From: JBOHNM01 sp050730675
GTDB lineage: Bacteria > Planctomycetota > Phycisphaerae > Phycisphaerales > UBA1924
Direction: 5' to 3'
Length of the DNA: 30,946 nucleotides
Assembly (NCBI GenBank): GCA_050730675.1
Contig: JBOHNM010000026.1
Location: forward strand, 1 to 30,946
Under the pieces are notes generated by a model. The model did no database searches and was not told the DNA's origin. It saw nothing but the letters and a program-made list of their open reading frames with translations. Positions 1 to 7,282 of this stretch are shown here, piece by piece. Within the stretch, counting starts at the first letter, position 1, and each line of letters begins with the position of its first letter. Both the position numbers and the translations under genes were made by a program.

Positions 1-510
1 GTGGGGGGTCCCCCCCTCCCCCCCCAGGACCCCGAGCGTGGACTTGCCCCCGGCGCCATGCACCCGCACGACCCACCCGCCGGTGTCGTCATTCCCGGCA
101 TCCCGCGTCAGCAGTTCCAGGCGCACGTCGGGGGGGTGAGGCTGGCCGTGGGCGTCGGGGGGATCGAGATCGACGAAGATCCCCGGCTTCATCCGACGGC
201 CCTTGAGCAGCACGCGCCACGTGGCGTCGGGTTCACTCGCAGACCCCGGCCCGAGGTACAGCCCTTCGACACCGCCGCCGGTGTCGGCCCGTCGTCCCTG
301 CAGCCGCGCCGGGATCACCCGCGTGGAGTTGACCACGAGCAGGTCGCGCGGGCGAAGAAACTCCGGCAGGTCACGCACCTGCATGTGCCGCCGCAGCGAG
401 GGGTCGCTCCGGCTGATCACCAGCAGTTTCGCGCTGTCCCGCGGCGACACCGGCGTCATCGCGATACACGACTCGGGCAGCTCGTAGTCCAGTTCGCTCG
501 TCGCCAGCAT
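1..510 (-). CDS. queA: S-adenosylmethionine:tRNA ribosyltransferase-isomerase QueA (N-terminal part)
   Basis: This enzyme makes epoxyqueuosine in tRNA by moving the ribosyl group of SAM onto the 7-aminomethyl-7-deazaguanine at the wobble position, the penultimate step of queuosine synthesis in the cytoplasm. Reading the minus strand from an ATG at 510 gives MLATSELDYELPESCIA, matching the QueA start (xDFxxELPExxIA). It continues with DLLVVNSTRVIPARLQGRR near residues 50-70, the family hallmark, and with LLKGRRMKPG further on. The frame stays open to base 1, so about 170 of roughly 340-350 residues are present and the C-terminal half lies outside the window. The last visible residues (GGTPH) would lead into the family's P-L/H-PPYI motif. 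No strong Shine-Dalgarno is seen. It is divergent from the small gene at 689. Confidence 0.9.
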   Translation of the reverse strand, partial: MLATSELDYELPESCIAMTPVSPRDSAKLLVISRSDPSLRRHMQVRDLPEFLRPRDLLVVNSTRVIPARLQGRRADTGGGVEGLYLGPGSASEPDATWRVLLKGRRMKPGIFVDLDPPDAHGQPHPPDVRLELLTRDAGNDDTGGWVVRVHGAGGKSTLGVLGGEGGTPH

Positions 511-688
511 GCGGCAAGGTCCCGTTTGCCCCGTTCGCCCCGCGCGACAGTGTTGCCTCCACGCGACACATCCGCGGCGCAGAGGTTATCCGCGCGGCGC
601 GTGACAGCCGCCGGCGGCCCACAGCAAGCGCTCTTCTCGGACCGTCGCCCGCCCACCACCGTGGCACACGCTTCGACACCTGTTCCCC

Positions 689-1180
689 ATGCGCATCGAC
701 GACATGGTCAGATCAGCTCTCGGCGGCCCGCTCCCGGTCCCGGCCGCCGTCCGCAAGGCCCGCGCCGATGCCCTGGCCGGGCAGTCGTCCAACAACACCG
801 ACGACGGCTCGGGCGCCGGCAAGAACTACCTCGGCGGCACCGACACCGGCTACAACGCCGCGACGTTCGTCGATACGACCTTCGGCAAGGCCGCGGCCCA
901 GGACTCCGCCGAGTTCTCGCCCGAAGCGCTCTCGGGCGGCAACACGCAGCCGGGCACCTCGGATCCGTCGAATGCCGGCTCGGGCGACATCCAGCCGCTG
1001 GTCAACGAGAACGGCGATGTCGTCGCCGCCATCGTCGATCAATACATCCGCCAGCGTGCGGTGATGGCGTACACGGTCCCCTTCGGCCGCGGCACGCTCA
1101 GCCTGACCTACGAGGTCGAGTCGGCGTACCGGGTGACGCAGTTGGTTCTGCCCGGCAGCAACCTGAACGTCACCGCCTGA
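689..1180 (+). CDS. Hypothetical protein, 163 aa
   Basis: I do not recognise this protein. It starts at ATG 689 (MRIDDMVRSALGG) and ends with TGA at 1180. The first 30 residues look like an amphipathic, mildly basic helix. Residues 30-100 are poor in hydrophobics and rich in Gly, Ser, Asn, Asp and Thr, so probably a flexible linker. The last 60 residues (IVDQYIRQRAVMAYTVPF onward) are more ordered, with alternating beta-like patterns. There is no signal peptide, membrane segment or metal motif. Third codon positions are strongly G/C, as in the neighbouring genes, which supports a real gene over the overlapping frames. It lies between divergent queA and the EF-G-like gene, 133 bases before the latter, and may share no function with either. 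Confidence 0.6.
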   Translation: MRIDDMVRSALGGPLPVPAAVRKARADALAGQSSNNTDDGSGAGKNYLGGTDTGYNAATFVDTTFGKAAAQDSAEFSPEALSGGNTQPGTSDPSNAGSGDIQPLVNENGDVVAAIVDQYIRQRAVMAYTVPFGRGTLSLTYEVESAYRVTQLVLPGSNLNVTA

Positions 1181-1313
1181 TCGCTGGCAGTTTCCTCAAA
1201 ACCCGCGCAAGACCGGCCCGGAACAGGGCCCGGCATCTACGTCCGATCGGTCCCCCTTTGGGCCTATCTTCCGGTAGACTGGAAGACCACAGGCCAAAAG
1301 GAGGGACCGACCC

Positions 1314-3377
1314 ATGGGCGTTGTACCCACCCAAGACATCCGCAACATCCTCATCGCGGGACACGCGGGCACCGGCAAGACGACGCTCCTGGAGCGGTTG
1401 CTGTTCCAGACCAAGGCCATCGGGAAGATGGGTTCGGTCCAGACCGGCGACACCGTGGGCGACTACGAGCCGGAGGCCAAGCACCACAAGCACAGCCTGA
1501 CAAGCGTGCTGGCCCACTTCAACCACAACGGCAAGACGATCAACGTGATCGACACCCCCGGCGCGCCCGACTTCATCGGCCACGCCGTCAGTTCGTTCCC
1601 GCCGTGCGAGACGGCGCTGGTGCTGGTGGACGCCTCGCGCGGCATCGAGGTGACGTCGCGGCGCATCATGCGCCTGGCCGACGACCTGAAGCTCCCGCGC
1701 ATGGTGGTGGTCAACAAGATCGACGCCGACGGGGTCGACCTGGGGATGCTCCTGGAGCAGATCCGCGAGACCTTCGGCTCCGAGTGCCTGGCGATCAACC
1801 TGCCGATCAAGAACAACACCGATGTCATCGACGTCTTCGATCACGACCACGCCGACGGCGACAAACCCGACTTCATGAGCGTCGAGGAGGCGCACCGGGC
1901 GATCGTCGAGCAGGTGGTGGAGGTGGATGAAGAGCTGACCAGCGAGTACTTCGAGAAGGGCGATCACCTCGACCAAGGCAAGATGCGCAAGGCCTTCGAC
2001 GCCGCCATGCGTGCGGGCCACCTGGTCCCCGTCTGCTTCGTCTCGGCCCGCACCGGCGCGGGTATCGACGACCTGCTCCACATTATCGAGGACATGTGCC
2101 CGACCCCCGAGCGCGAGACCAGCCCGGCGCTGCAGAACATCGGCGTGGACGGCACGCTGCACATCTACGACCCCCAGGTGACCCCCGAGCACCCCGCCGT
2201 CGCCCACGTCTTCAAGATCATCAACGACCCGTTCATGGGCAAGCTCGCCTGCTTCCGCGTCGTTGACGGCGTGATCAAGCCCAAGACGGAGCTGCTCCAC
2301 AACGACGACAAGAAGCCCGTGCGCCTCGGCCACATCTTCAAGGTCCGCGGCAAAGACCACGCGGAAGTCCAGGAACTCGGCCCCGGCGACATCGGCTGCG
2401 TCGCCAAGGTCGAAGAGTTGAGGTTCAACTCCGTCCTGCACGCCGACCCCGCCCTGCACCTAGTCCAGCCGCGCCTGCCCTTGCCCCAGCCGCTCTACGG
2501 CGTCGCCGTCGAGCTGAAGAACCACGCGGACGAGGCGAAGTTCACCGGGGCGATCCACAAGATGATGGAAGAAGACCCGTGCTTCGGCATGGAACGCGTG
2601 GCCGCCACCGGGCAGACCGTCCTCCGCGGCCTGGGCGAGCTGCACATGCGGGTGATGCTCGAACGGCTCAAGAACCGCTACCACGTCGAGGTGAGCACGC
2701 AACCGACCAAGGTCGCGTACAAGGAGACGATCACCGCCCGCGCCGACGGGCACCACCGCCACAAGAAACAGACCGGCGGCGCCGGCCAGTTCGGAGAGGT
2801 CTACCTGCGGGTGATCCCGCTCCCGGCCGACCACCCCGAGGGTTTCGAGTTCGAGAACATGACCGTCGGCGGATCGATCCCTCGTCAGTTCATGCCCGCG
2901 ATTGAGAAGGGTTGCCGCCAGATCCTCCCCGTCGGCGCCATCGCGGGCTACCCGCTGCGGGGCGTGCGCGTCGAGGTCTATGACGGCAAGTACCACGACG
3001 TGGACAGCAAGGAAGTGGCGTTCGTCGCCGCGGGCAAGAAAGCGTTCCTCGACGCGCTGCTCAAGGCCCGGCCGACGCTGCTTGAGCCGTACGTCGATGT
3101 CGAGATCACCGCCCCCGCGGCCAAGATGGGCGACATCACCGCGGACCTCTCGGGCAAGCGCGGGCGGGTGCAGAGTTCCGACGTGCTCGGCACCGATATG
3201 TGCGTGATCCGCGCCACCGCTCCGCTGAGCGAGCTGATGAACTACTCCAACGAACTCAAGAGCATGACGGCAGGTCAGGGCTCGTACTCGATGGAGTACA
3301 GCCACGACGAGCGGACCCCTGCCGCCGTGCAGCAGCAGGTCATGGCGGCGTACAAGCCCAAGGCCGAAGAGGAGTAA
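1314..3377 (+). CDS. EF-G-like translational GTPase (paralogue type)
   Basis: The 687-residue protein has the EF-G layout: a GTPase domain with P-loop GHAGTGKTT (16-24), DTPG (80-83), NKID (134-137) and SARTGAGI, followed by domain II, domain III, a domain IV with YDGKYHDVDSKE, and a domain V near the C-terminus. The P-loop reads GHAGTGKT rather than the GHIDAGKT of housekeeping EF-G, and the switch I region (about 50-62, DYEPEAKHHKHSL) lacks the usual RGITI motif. These traits mark the EF-G-like/EF-G2 group rather than the main elongation factor. It probably binds GTP and the ribosome; whether it supports translocation is unknown. The start at 1314 has a strong Shine-Dalgarno (AAGGAGGG, 1298-1305) with an 8-base spacer. 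It is not beside tuf, rpsL or rpsG, which also argues for a paralogue. Confidence 0.88.
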   Translation: MGVVPTQDIRNILIAGHAGTGKTTLLERLLFQTKAIGKMGSVQTGDTVGDYEPEAKHHKHSLTSVLAHFNHNGKTINVIDTPGAPDFIGHAVSSFPPCETALVLVDASRGIEVTSRRIMRLADDLKLPRMVVVNKIDADGVDLGMLLEQIRETFGSECLAINLPIKNNTDVIDVFDHDHADGDKPDFMSVEEAHRAIVEQVVEVDEELTSEYFEKGDHLDQGKMRKAFDAAMRAGHLVPVCFVSARTGAGIDDLLHIIEDMCPTPERETSPALQNIGVDGTLHIYDPQVTPEHPAVAHVFKIINDPFMGKLACFRVVDGVIKPKTELLHNDDKKPVRLGHIFKVRGKDHAEVQELGPGDIGCVAKVEELRFNSVLHADPALHLVQPRLPLPQPLYGVAVELKNHADEAKFTGAIHKMMEEDPCFGMERVAATGQTVLRGLGELHMRVMLERLKNRYHVEVSTQPTKVAYKETITARADGHHRHKKQTGGAGQFGEVYLRVIPLPADHPEGFEFENMTVGGSIPRQFMPAIEKGCRQILPVGAIAGYPLRGVRVEVYDGKYHDVDSKEVAFVAAGKKAFLDALLKARPTLLEPYVDVEITAPAAKMGDITADLSGKRGRVQSSDVLGTDMCVIRATAPLSELMNYSNELKSMTAGQGSYSMEYSHDERTPAAVQQQVMAAYKPKAEEE

Positions 3378-3453
3378 TCCCGTCGGGCGTTTGCCCAACA
3401 CGGTCGCGTCCGCTTCAATTACGCTCCCAGGCACCCACTCCGGCAGGACCATC

Positions 3454-4401
3454 ATGACCACCACCGCCACGCTCCCCGCCAAGTCCAGCCCGCTCCGCTT
3501 GGCCGCCATCGTCGTGATCGGCGGCGGCCTTGTCTTCCTCGCCTACCAGCTCGCGACCTCGGGCGACCGCGCCTCCGCGTCGCCCGCCCGCGCCACCAAA
3601 TCCGGCGGCAACACCGCGGCACTGCTCGCGGCGGCCTCGAACGCCGACGTCGAGGGGATGACGCGCCAGATCAGCGCCGGCGTGGATGTGAACACGGGCC
3701 AACTCGATATCCCCGCCGAGACGGGCATGACCGCGTTGATGTACGCCGCCCGCTCAGGTAACACCCAGGCAATCAAGGCGCTGCTGGAGGCCAAGGCCCG
3801 GGTGAACCAGGCCGCCACCGACCAGCAGACGGCCCTCATGTTCGCCGCCCGCGCCGAGGACCCCGAGGCCGTGAAGGCCCTGCTCGAATCCGGGGCCAAC
3901 TACGACGCGCGTTCAAGCCAGGGGATGACCGCGCTGATGTTCGCGGTCGCCCGCGGCAAGGGCGAGACCGTCCGCATGCTCCTGGCCACCGGCGCCCGCG
4001 TGGACGATCGCAACAAGTGGGGGCAGACGGCCCTGATGCTCGCCGCCCGCCAGAGCGAGCTTGAGAAACTGCAACTGCTCCTCAACGCCGGCGCGGCCAT
4101 CAACGCGCAGGACGGGGACGGGGCCACGCCGTTGGCGATCGCCGCGGCCAGCGCCGACGCGATGATCGTCAAGCTCCTGATCGACCGCGGTGCCAAGGTG
4201 GACTTGGCCGACAACGAGGGCGTGACGCCGCTGATGAAGTCGGCCGAGCGCGGCGACCCGGTGATCGTCAAGCTGCTGGTAGAGGCGGGGGCATCCAAGA
4301 CACTCACCGACCAGCGCAAGTGGACGGCGAGCAAGTGGGCCGCCAACCGCGGCGACGATTTCGGCAACGCGATCGTCAAGCAGCTCGGCGAGGGCAACTG
4401 A
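3454..4401 (+). CDS. Membrane-anchored ankyrin-repeat protein
   Basis: The protein has 315 residues. A short basic N-terminus is followed by one hydrophobic segment (about 13-33, LAAIVVIGGGLVFLAYQLA), so it is an N-terminally anchored protein or has an uncleaved signal. A small Ala/Ser linker leads to ankyrin repeats from about residue 55 to the end: six clear units with the pattern G-x-TALM-x-AAR...VK-x-LL-x-x-GA, plus weaker first and last units. Such repeats bind proteins; the partner cannot be told. ATG 3454 is chosen because AGGA lies 7 bases upstream, whereas the longer reading from a TTG at 3391 has no such site and adds an unlikely leader. It follows the EF-G-like gene by 76 bases in the same direction and could be co-transcribed. 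Confidence 0.85.
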   Translation: MTTTATLPAKSSPLRLAAIVVIGGGLVFLAYQLATSGDRASASPARATKSGGNTAALLAAASNADVEGMTRQISAGVDVNTGQLDIPAETGMTALMYAARSGNTQAIKALLEAKARVNQAATDQQTALMFAARAEDPEAVKALLESGANYDARSSQGMTALMFAVARGKGETVRMLLATGARVDDRNKWGQTALMLAARQSELEKLQLLLNAGAAINAQDGDGATPLAIAAASADAMIVKLLIDRGAKVDLADNEGVTPLMKSAERGDPVIVKLLVEAGASKTLTDQRKWTASKWAANRGDDFGNAIVKQLGEGN

Positions 4402-4420
4402 TCACCAGTGAAAACGAAAA

Positions 4421-4447
4421 CGCCCGGCCGATTGGGTCGGCCGGGCG
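4421..4447 (-). terminator. Intrinsic terminator, best oriented for mraZ
   Basis: A perfect 11-bp inverted repeat, CGCCCGGCCGA / TCGGCCGGGCG with loop TTGGG, lies between the converging ankyrin and mraZ genes. Read on the minus strand the stem is followed by a T-rich run (TTTTCGTTTT). Read on the plus strand it is followed by no T-run. It therefore fits best as the end of the mraZ transcript, about 250 bases past the mraZ stop, though it may also slow transcription from the ankyrin side. I see no convincing gene in 4448-4697. Confidence 0.75.
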
Positions 4448-4697
4448 CGTACGTGGCCGAAGCTGTCCCCGCGTCGGGCCGTGGTGGGGCGGCCCCGACA
4501 ATCGCCGATGACCGCGTCCGTGCGGCCGGCGACCGTCGCGCAGGGGCAAGAGTCCGTTCGTGAACTCCAGCCGCTGTCCTTGCGAAACCCCACATGGCCG
4601 TTCCCGGGCAGGTGGGGAGGGATCACTCCCAGTCGTGTCGGCGGCCCGCGTCCGTGCGAGCCGCGTCTGAACTGCGGGCCGTCCTTGGCCCGTTCGA

Positions 4698-5141
4698 TCA
4701 TCCCTTGACGTTCCGGGCGATGAGCCCCGGCAAGGCCTTGAACCGATCCATTTCTCCGGCCATCCATTGCGCCTTCGAGCGGACTTCCAGTCTGTTGCGA
4801 GCCCCGACGATCACGACGTCCGTGCCGAGACCGGTGAGCTCCATGTGCCGCCTGGGAACCATGATCCGACCTGTTCCGTCCATCTCGAGCCGTTCCGCGA
4901 AACCGAAGAGTGCCGATTCGAGGCTCGCGGCATCCTCGCCCGGCGTCAGTGTGTTGTCCCCGACCTTGGCCAGTTCCTCGAACGTGGCTTCGGTATACAG
5001 ACGGAGGTGCCCATCGGGCCAAGGGACGCAGTACCACGCGCTGCCGTCGCGTGCGGTGCTCCACTGGTGGCGGTACTTGGCCGGCAGGACCAAGCGCCCC
5101 TTCGCATCGATCGAATGCTCGGAATGGCCTGTGAAAAGCAC
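4698..5141 (-). CDS. mraZ: Transcriptional regulator MraZ
   Basis: MraZ is a DNA-binding protein made of two AbrB/SpoVT-type half-domains that forms a ring and represses its own promoter and the division and cell wall cluster. The 147-residue product has the two signature DxxGR motifs, DAKGR at 12-16 followed by LVLPAKYR, and DGTGR at 88-92 followed by IMVPRR. Length matches the family. It starts with GTG at 5141, with AGGAG and an 8-base spacer upstream, and has a sigma70-like promoter close by. Unusually, rsmH, ftsL and the rest of the dcw cluster are not downstream: the transcript appears to end at the hairpin at 4421-4447. Its target may therefore lie elsewhere in the genome. Confidence 0.92.
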   Translation of the reverse strand: MLFTGHSEHSIDAKGRLVLPAKYRHQWSTARDGSAWYCVPWPDGHLRLYTEATFEELAKVGDNTLTPGEDAASLESALFGFAERLEMDGTGRIMVPRRHMELTGLGTDVVIVGARNRLEVRSKAQWMAGEMDRFKALPGLIARNVKG

Positions 5142-5170
5142 GTTCCGGGCTCCTGACCGAGGTGCGTGAC

Positions 5171-5199
5171 ATTATGCCCCACTTCATGACACAATGCAA
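5171..5199 (-). promoter_or_regulatory. Sigma70-like promoter of mraZ
   Basis: On the minus strand the sequence reads TTGCAT (5199-5194), a 17-base spacer, then CATAAT (5176-5171). The -10 matches 5 of 6 consensus bases and the -35 matches 3 of 6. The predicted start is about 20 bases before the GTG of mraZ. The spacer holds one GTGGGG, reminiscent of the TGGG units bound by MraZ, but I do not see the usual regularly spaced triplicate. Confidence 0.5.
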
Positions 5200-5222
5200 C
5201 AGAATCTCCTATCGGATGGAAT

Positions 5223-5297
5223 TGTGGACAATCCGAGCGAGCTTTTTCCACAGCTTTTGATATCGCCCGGTGAATGCATGGTTTGCGTTGTGGACAA
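5223..5297. promoter_or_regulatory. Cluster of three DnaA-box-like sites
   Basis: Three 9-mers close to the DnaA box (TTATCCACA in E. coli; TTGTCCACA in high-GC actinobacteria) occur within 75 bases: TGTGGACAA at 5223-5231 (TTGTCCACA on the minus strand), TTTTCCACA at 5244-5252 (plus strand), and TGTGGACAA at 5289-5297 (minus strand). They lie between divergent mraZ and the amidohydrolase gene, upstream of the mraZ promoter, in sequence less GC-rich than the surroundings. They could mark DnaA control of mraZ or part of an origin region. The sequence alone does not decide. Confidence 0.5.
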
Positions 5298-5406
5298 CCG
5301 GTTCAGACGACGTGAATCACGGTCAAATGTGACAGACGCCTTGGTTTCCGTTCGGTGACTTTCTTTCGCGTCGGGTGCGGATCGCCGCACTTCTACGATC
5401 GTCCCG

Positions 5407-6510
5407 ATGACCGCCACGCCGACTGTTCCGTGGGCCGCCAACCGCTTCGGGTGGGACTACCGCGCCAAGGCCGCGGAACTGGGCCCGCCGGTGGTGCCGA
5501 TCATCGACAGCCACACGCACATCCACGGGTCGCAGGCGACCAAGGTCTACGACGAGGCCCGCAAGCTCTTCGGCGTGCGGCTGACGTACACGATGACTCA
5601 GCTCCCGCTGGCTGCGCCCGTGCGTGACATGCTCGGCGACTCGATCCGATTCATCGCGATTCCGACGTGGAGCGACCCCGACCGCAACGGCGCTCACCGG
5701 CGCGGTTATCTCAAGACGATCGAGGCGTTCCACCGTGATTTCGGGGCACGGATGATGAAGGTGTGGGCATCGCCGCGGCTGCGAGACTTCGTGCCTGACG
5801 GCGCGACGGACCTGGCGGATATTGATAGTCCGATGCGCCGCGAGCACTGCCGGCTGGCGCAAAGTCTGGGCATGATGTTCATGGTGCACGTGGCCGACCC
5901 CGATACGTGGTTCGCGACCAAGTACCGCGACGGGGGGCGCTACGGCACCAAGGCGCACCAGTACGTCGGGCTGGAGCGGATGCTCAACGAGTTCCCATCG
6001 CCGTGGGTGGCGGCGCACATGGGCGGCTGGCCCGAAGACCTGGATTTTCTGGACGGATTACTCACCCGCCACCGCAACCTGCACCTCGATACCAGCGCCA
6101 CCAAGTGGGTGGTGCGGGAGATCAGCCGGCACGAGCCGGCGAGGAGCGCGGCGTTCTTCGAGCGGTGGCGCGGGCGGATTCTCTTCGGCACGGATCTGGT
6201 GACTGTGGACGACCAACTCTCGGCAACCAAGACCGCCGGGAGCGCGATGGGGGACCTGGCAAGCACGCCGGCACAGGCGTTCGACCTGTACTGCTCGCGC
6301 CATTGGGCGCTGCGGGCGCTGTTCGAGAGTACGTACTCGGGCGAATCGCCGATCGCCGACCCGGACTTGAAGATGGTGGGCCCTGCGAAGTACAACGACC
6401 TGAGCGCTCCGACGCTGCGGGGGCTGGGCCTGCCGCCGGACCTGCTGCGGGTCATCTATTCCGATGCTTCCGAAAGCCTGCTCGGCCGCTGGTGGGCGGA
6501 GCACCCCTGA
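5407..6510 (+). CDS. Amidohydrolase-2 family metal-dependent hydrolase
   Basis: The 367-residue protein has the marks of the amidohydrolase-2 TIM-barrel family (relatives include ACMSD and gamma-resorcylate decarboxylase). These are an HxH near the N-terminus in IIDSHTHIHG (His36 and His38), a later histidine in FMVHVADP, another in WVAAHMGGWPEDL, and the aspartate of ILFGTDL near the barrel end. Together they make a metal site for hydrolysis or decarboxylation. The substrate cannot be inferred. There is no signal peptide, so it is cytoplasmic. It starts at ATG 5407 without a clear Shine-Dalgarno. It is divergent from mraZ and converges on the lipoprotein gene with a 9-base gap. Confidence 0.85.
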   Translation: MTATPTVPWAANRFGWDYRAKAAELGPPVVPIIDSHTHIHGSQATKVYDEARKLFGVRLTYTMTQLPLAAPVRDMLGDSIRFIAIPTWSDPDRNGAHRRGYLKTIEAFHRDFGARMMKVWASPRLRDFVPDGATDLADIDSPMRREHCRLAQSLGMMFMVHVADPDTWFATKYRDGGRYGTKAHQYVGLERMLNEFPSPWVAAHMGGWPEDLDFLDGLLTRHRNLHLDTSATKWVVREISRHEPARSAAFFERWRGRILFGTDLVTVDDQLSATKTAGSAMGDLASTPAQAFDLYCSRHWALRALFESTYSGESPIADPDLKMVGPAKYNDLSAPTLRGLGLPPDLLRVIYSDASESLLGRWWAEHP

Positions 6511-6519
6511 AGCGACGAC

Positions 6520-7143
6520 TTACTTGGGTTGATCGGGACCGGCCGCGGGCGTGAGGCGGAAGGTCAGTTCCTGCACGCGTCCGGCGAGGGAGCGTGCGGC
6601 CCGTTCGTTGAGCCCCGCTGTCACCGTGCCGGTGAGCTGCACGGTGCCGAGGCGGTCGGCAAAGCCGGGCATGGACTCGACCAGGCGCATCGAGACGTTC
6701 TTGATGTCGGCGGTCAGTGTCGGCTCGCCGAAGTTGCTGGAGTCCACAAAGCCCCCGCCTCCGTAGACGCCGATGATCCCGTCGGCGACGACCATGTGGC
6801 GGACCGTAGCGGTGCAGGCCTGCGGCGACTGCGGCGTCTTGCCGCCCTCGGGGATCATAAAAATGTGCAATTGCACAAGCTGACCGGTGAGCCCGGCGAG
6901 GTTGTCGTTGGGATCGGCCAGGCGGCCCACGGGCAGGTCGGTCATGTAGACGTCAACGGTCTGCTCGTCCACGTTGCGGTAGATGGCGGTGGGGAGGACG
7001 GGCTCGAGGATGCTGCCGCTGGAGTCCGACCGGGCTTCCAGGGTTCCCCCTGGAGAATCCCACCAGTTGCACCCTGCCGTGAGGAGCGAGAACGCGGCCA
7101 GGACCGCGAAACCGAACAGGCGTGTGTGGGAGGCGCTGGGCAT
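6520..7143 (-). CDS. Putative lipoprotein of unknown function
   Basis: The N-terminus from ATG 7143 is a lipoprotein signal: a basic stretch, a hydrophobic core (FGFAVLAAFSLL), then the lipobox LTAG-C with Cys25. A GTG six bases upstream (7149) is an equally possible start. The mature part of about 180 residues begins with a Gly/Ser-rich segment and is then rich in beta-type patterns (VDVYMTDLPVG, LVQLHIFMIPEGG, VRHMVVADGIIGVYGGGG). I do not recognise a family. It is likely anchored in a membrane facing the periplasm. It converges on the amidohydrolase gene and is divergent from the TPR gene at 7283, with about 140 bases between them. Confidence 0.75.
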   Translation of the reverse strand: MPSASHTRLFGFAVLAAFSLLTAGCNWWDSPGGTLEARSDSSGSILEPVLPTAIYRNVDEQTVDVYMTDLPVGRLADPNDNLAGLTGQLVQLHIFMIPEGGKTPQSPQACTATVRHMVVADGIIGVYGGGGFVDSSNFGEPTLTADIKNVSMRLVESMPGFADRLGTVQLTGTVTAGLNERAARSLAGRVQELTFRLTPAAGPDQPK

Positions 7144-7282
7144 ACCCACAGGTTACCGGTTCTCCACGCGAACTTCCCGTCTGCGCGGAACAGGGCAACT
7201 TTTTGGTACGCATCAGAATGGGTGGCGAAGATGCCACCGGCGCGGTTCGGCCGATTACAATGGCTTGAACGGAGTGTGCAGG

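Noticed and set aside
1..1500. Long plus-strand open frame covering the left edge
   Set aside because: It overlaps queA and the hypothetical gene in other frames, is Arg/Pro-rich throughout, and has no recognisable domain.
4402..4701. 99-residue minus-strand frame whose ATG overlaps the mraZ stop (ATGA), in the place of rsmH
   Set aside because: The overlap is tempting, but the product has no RsmH motif, is Arg/Gly/Pro-rich, and runs through the terminator hairpin at 4421-4447. It may be chance or a remnant.
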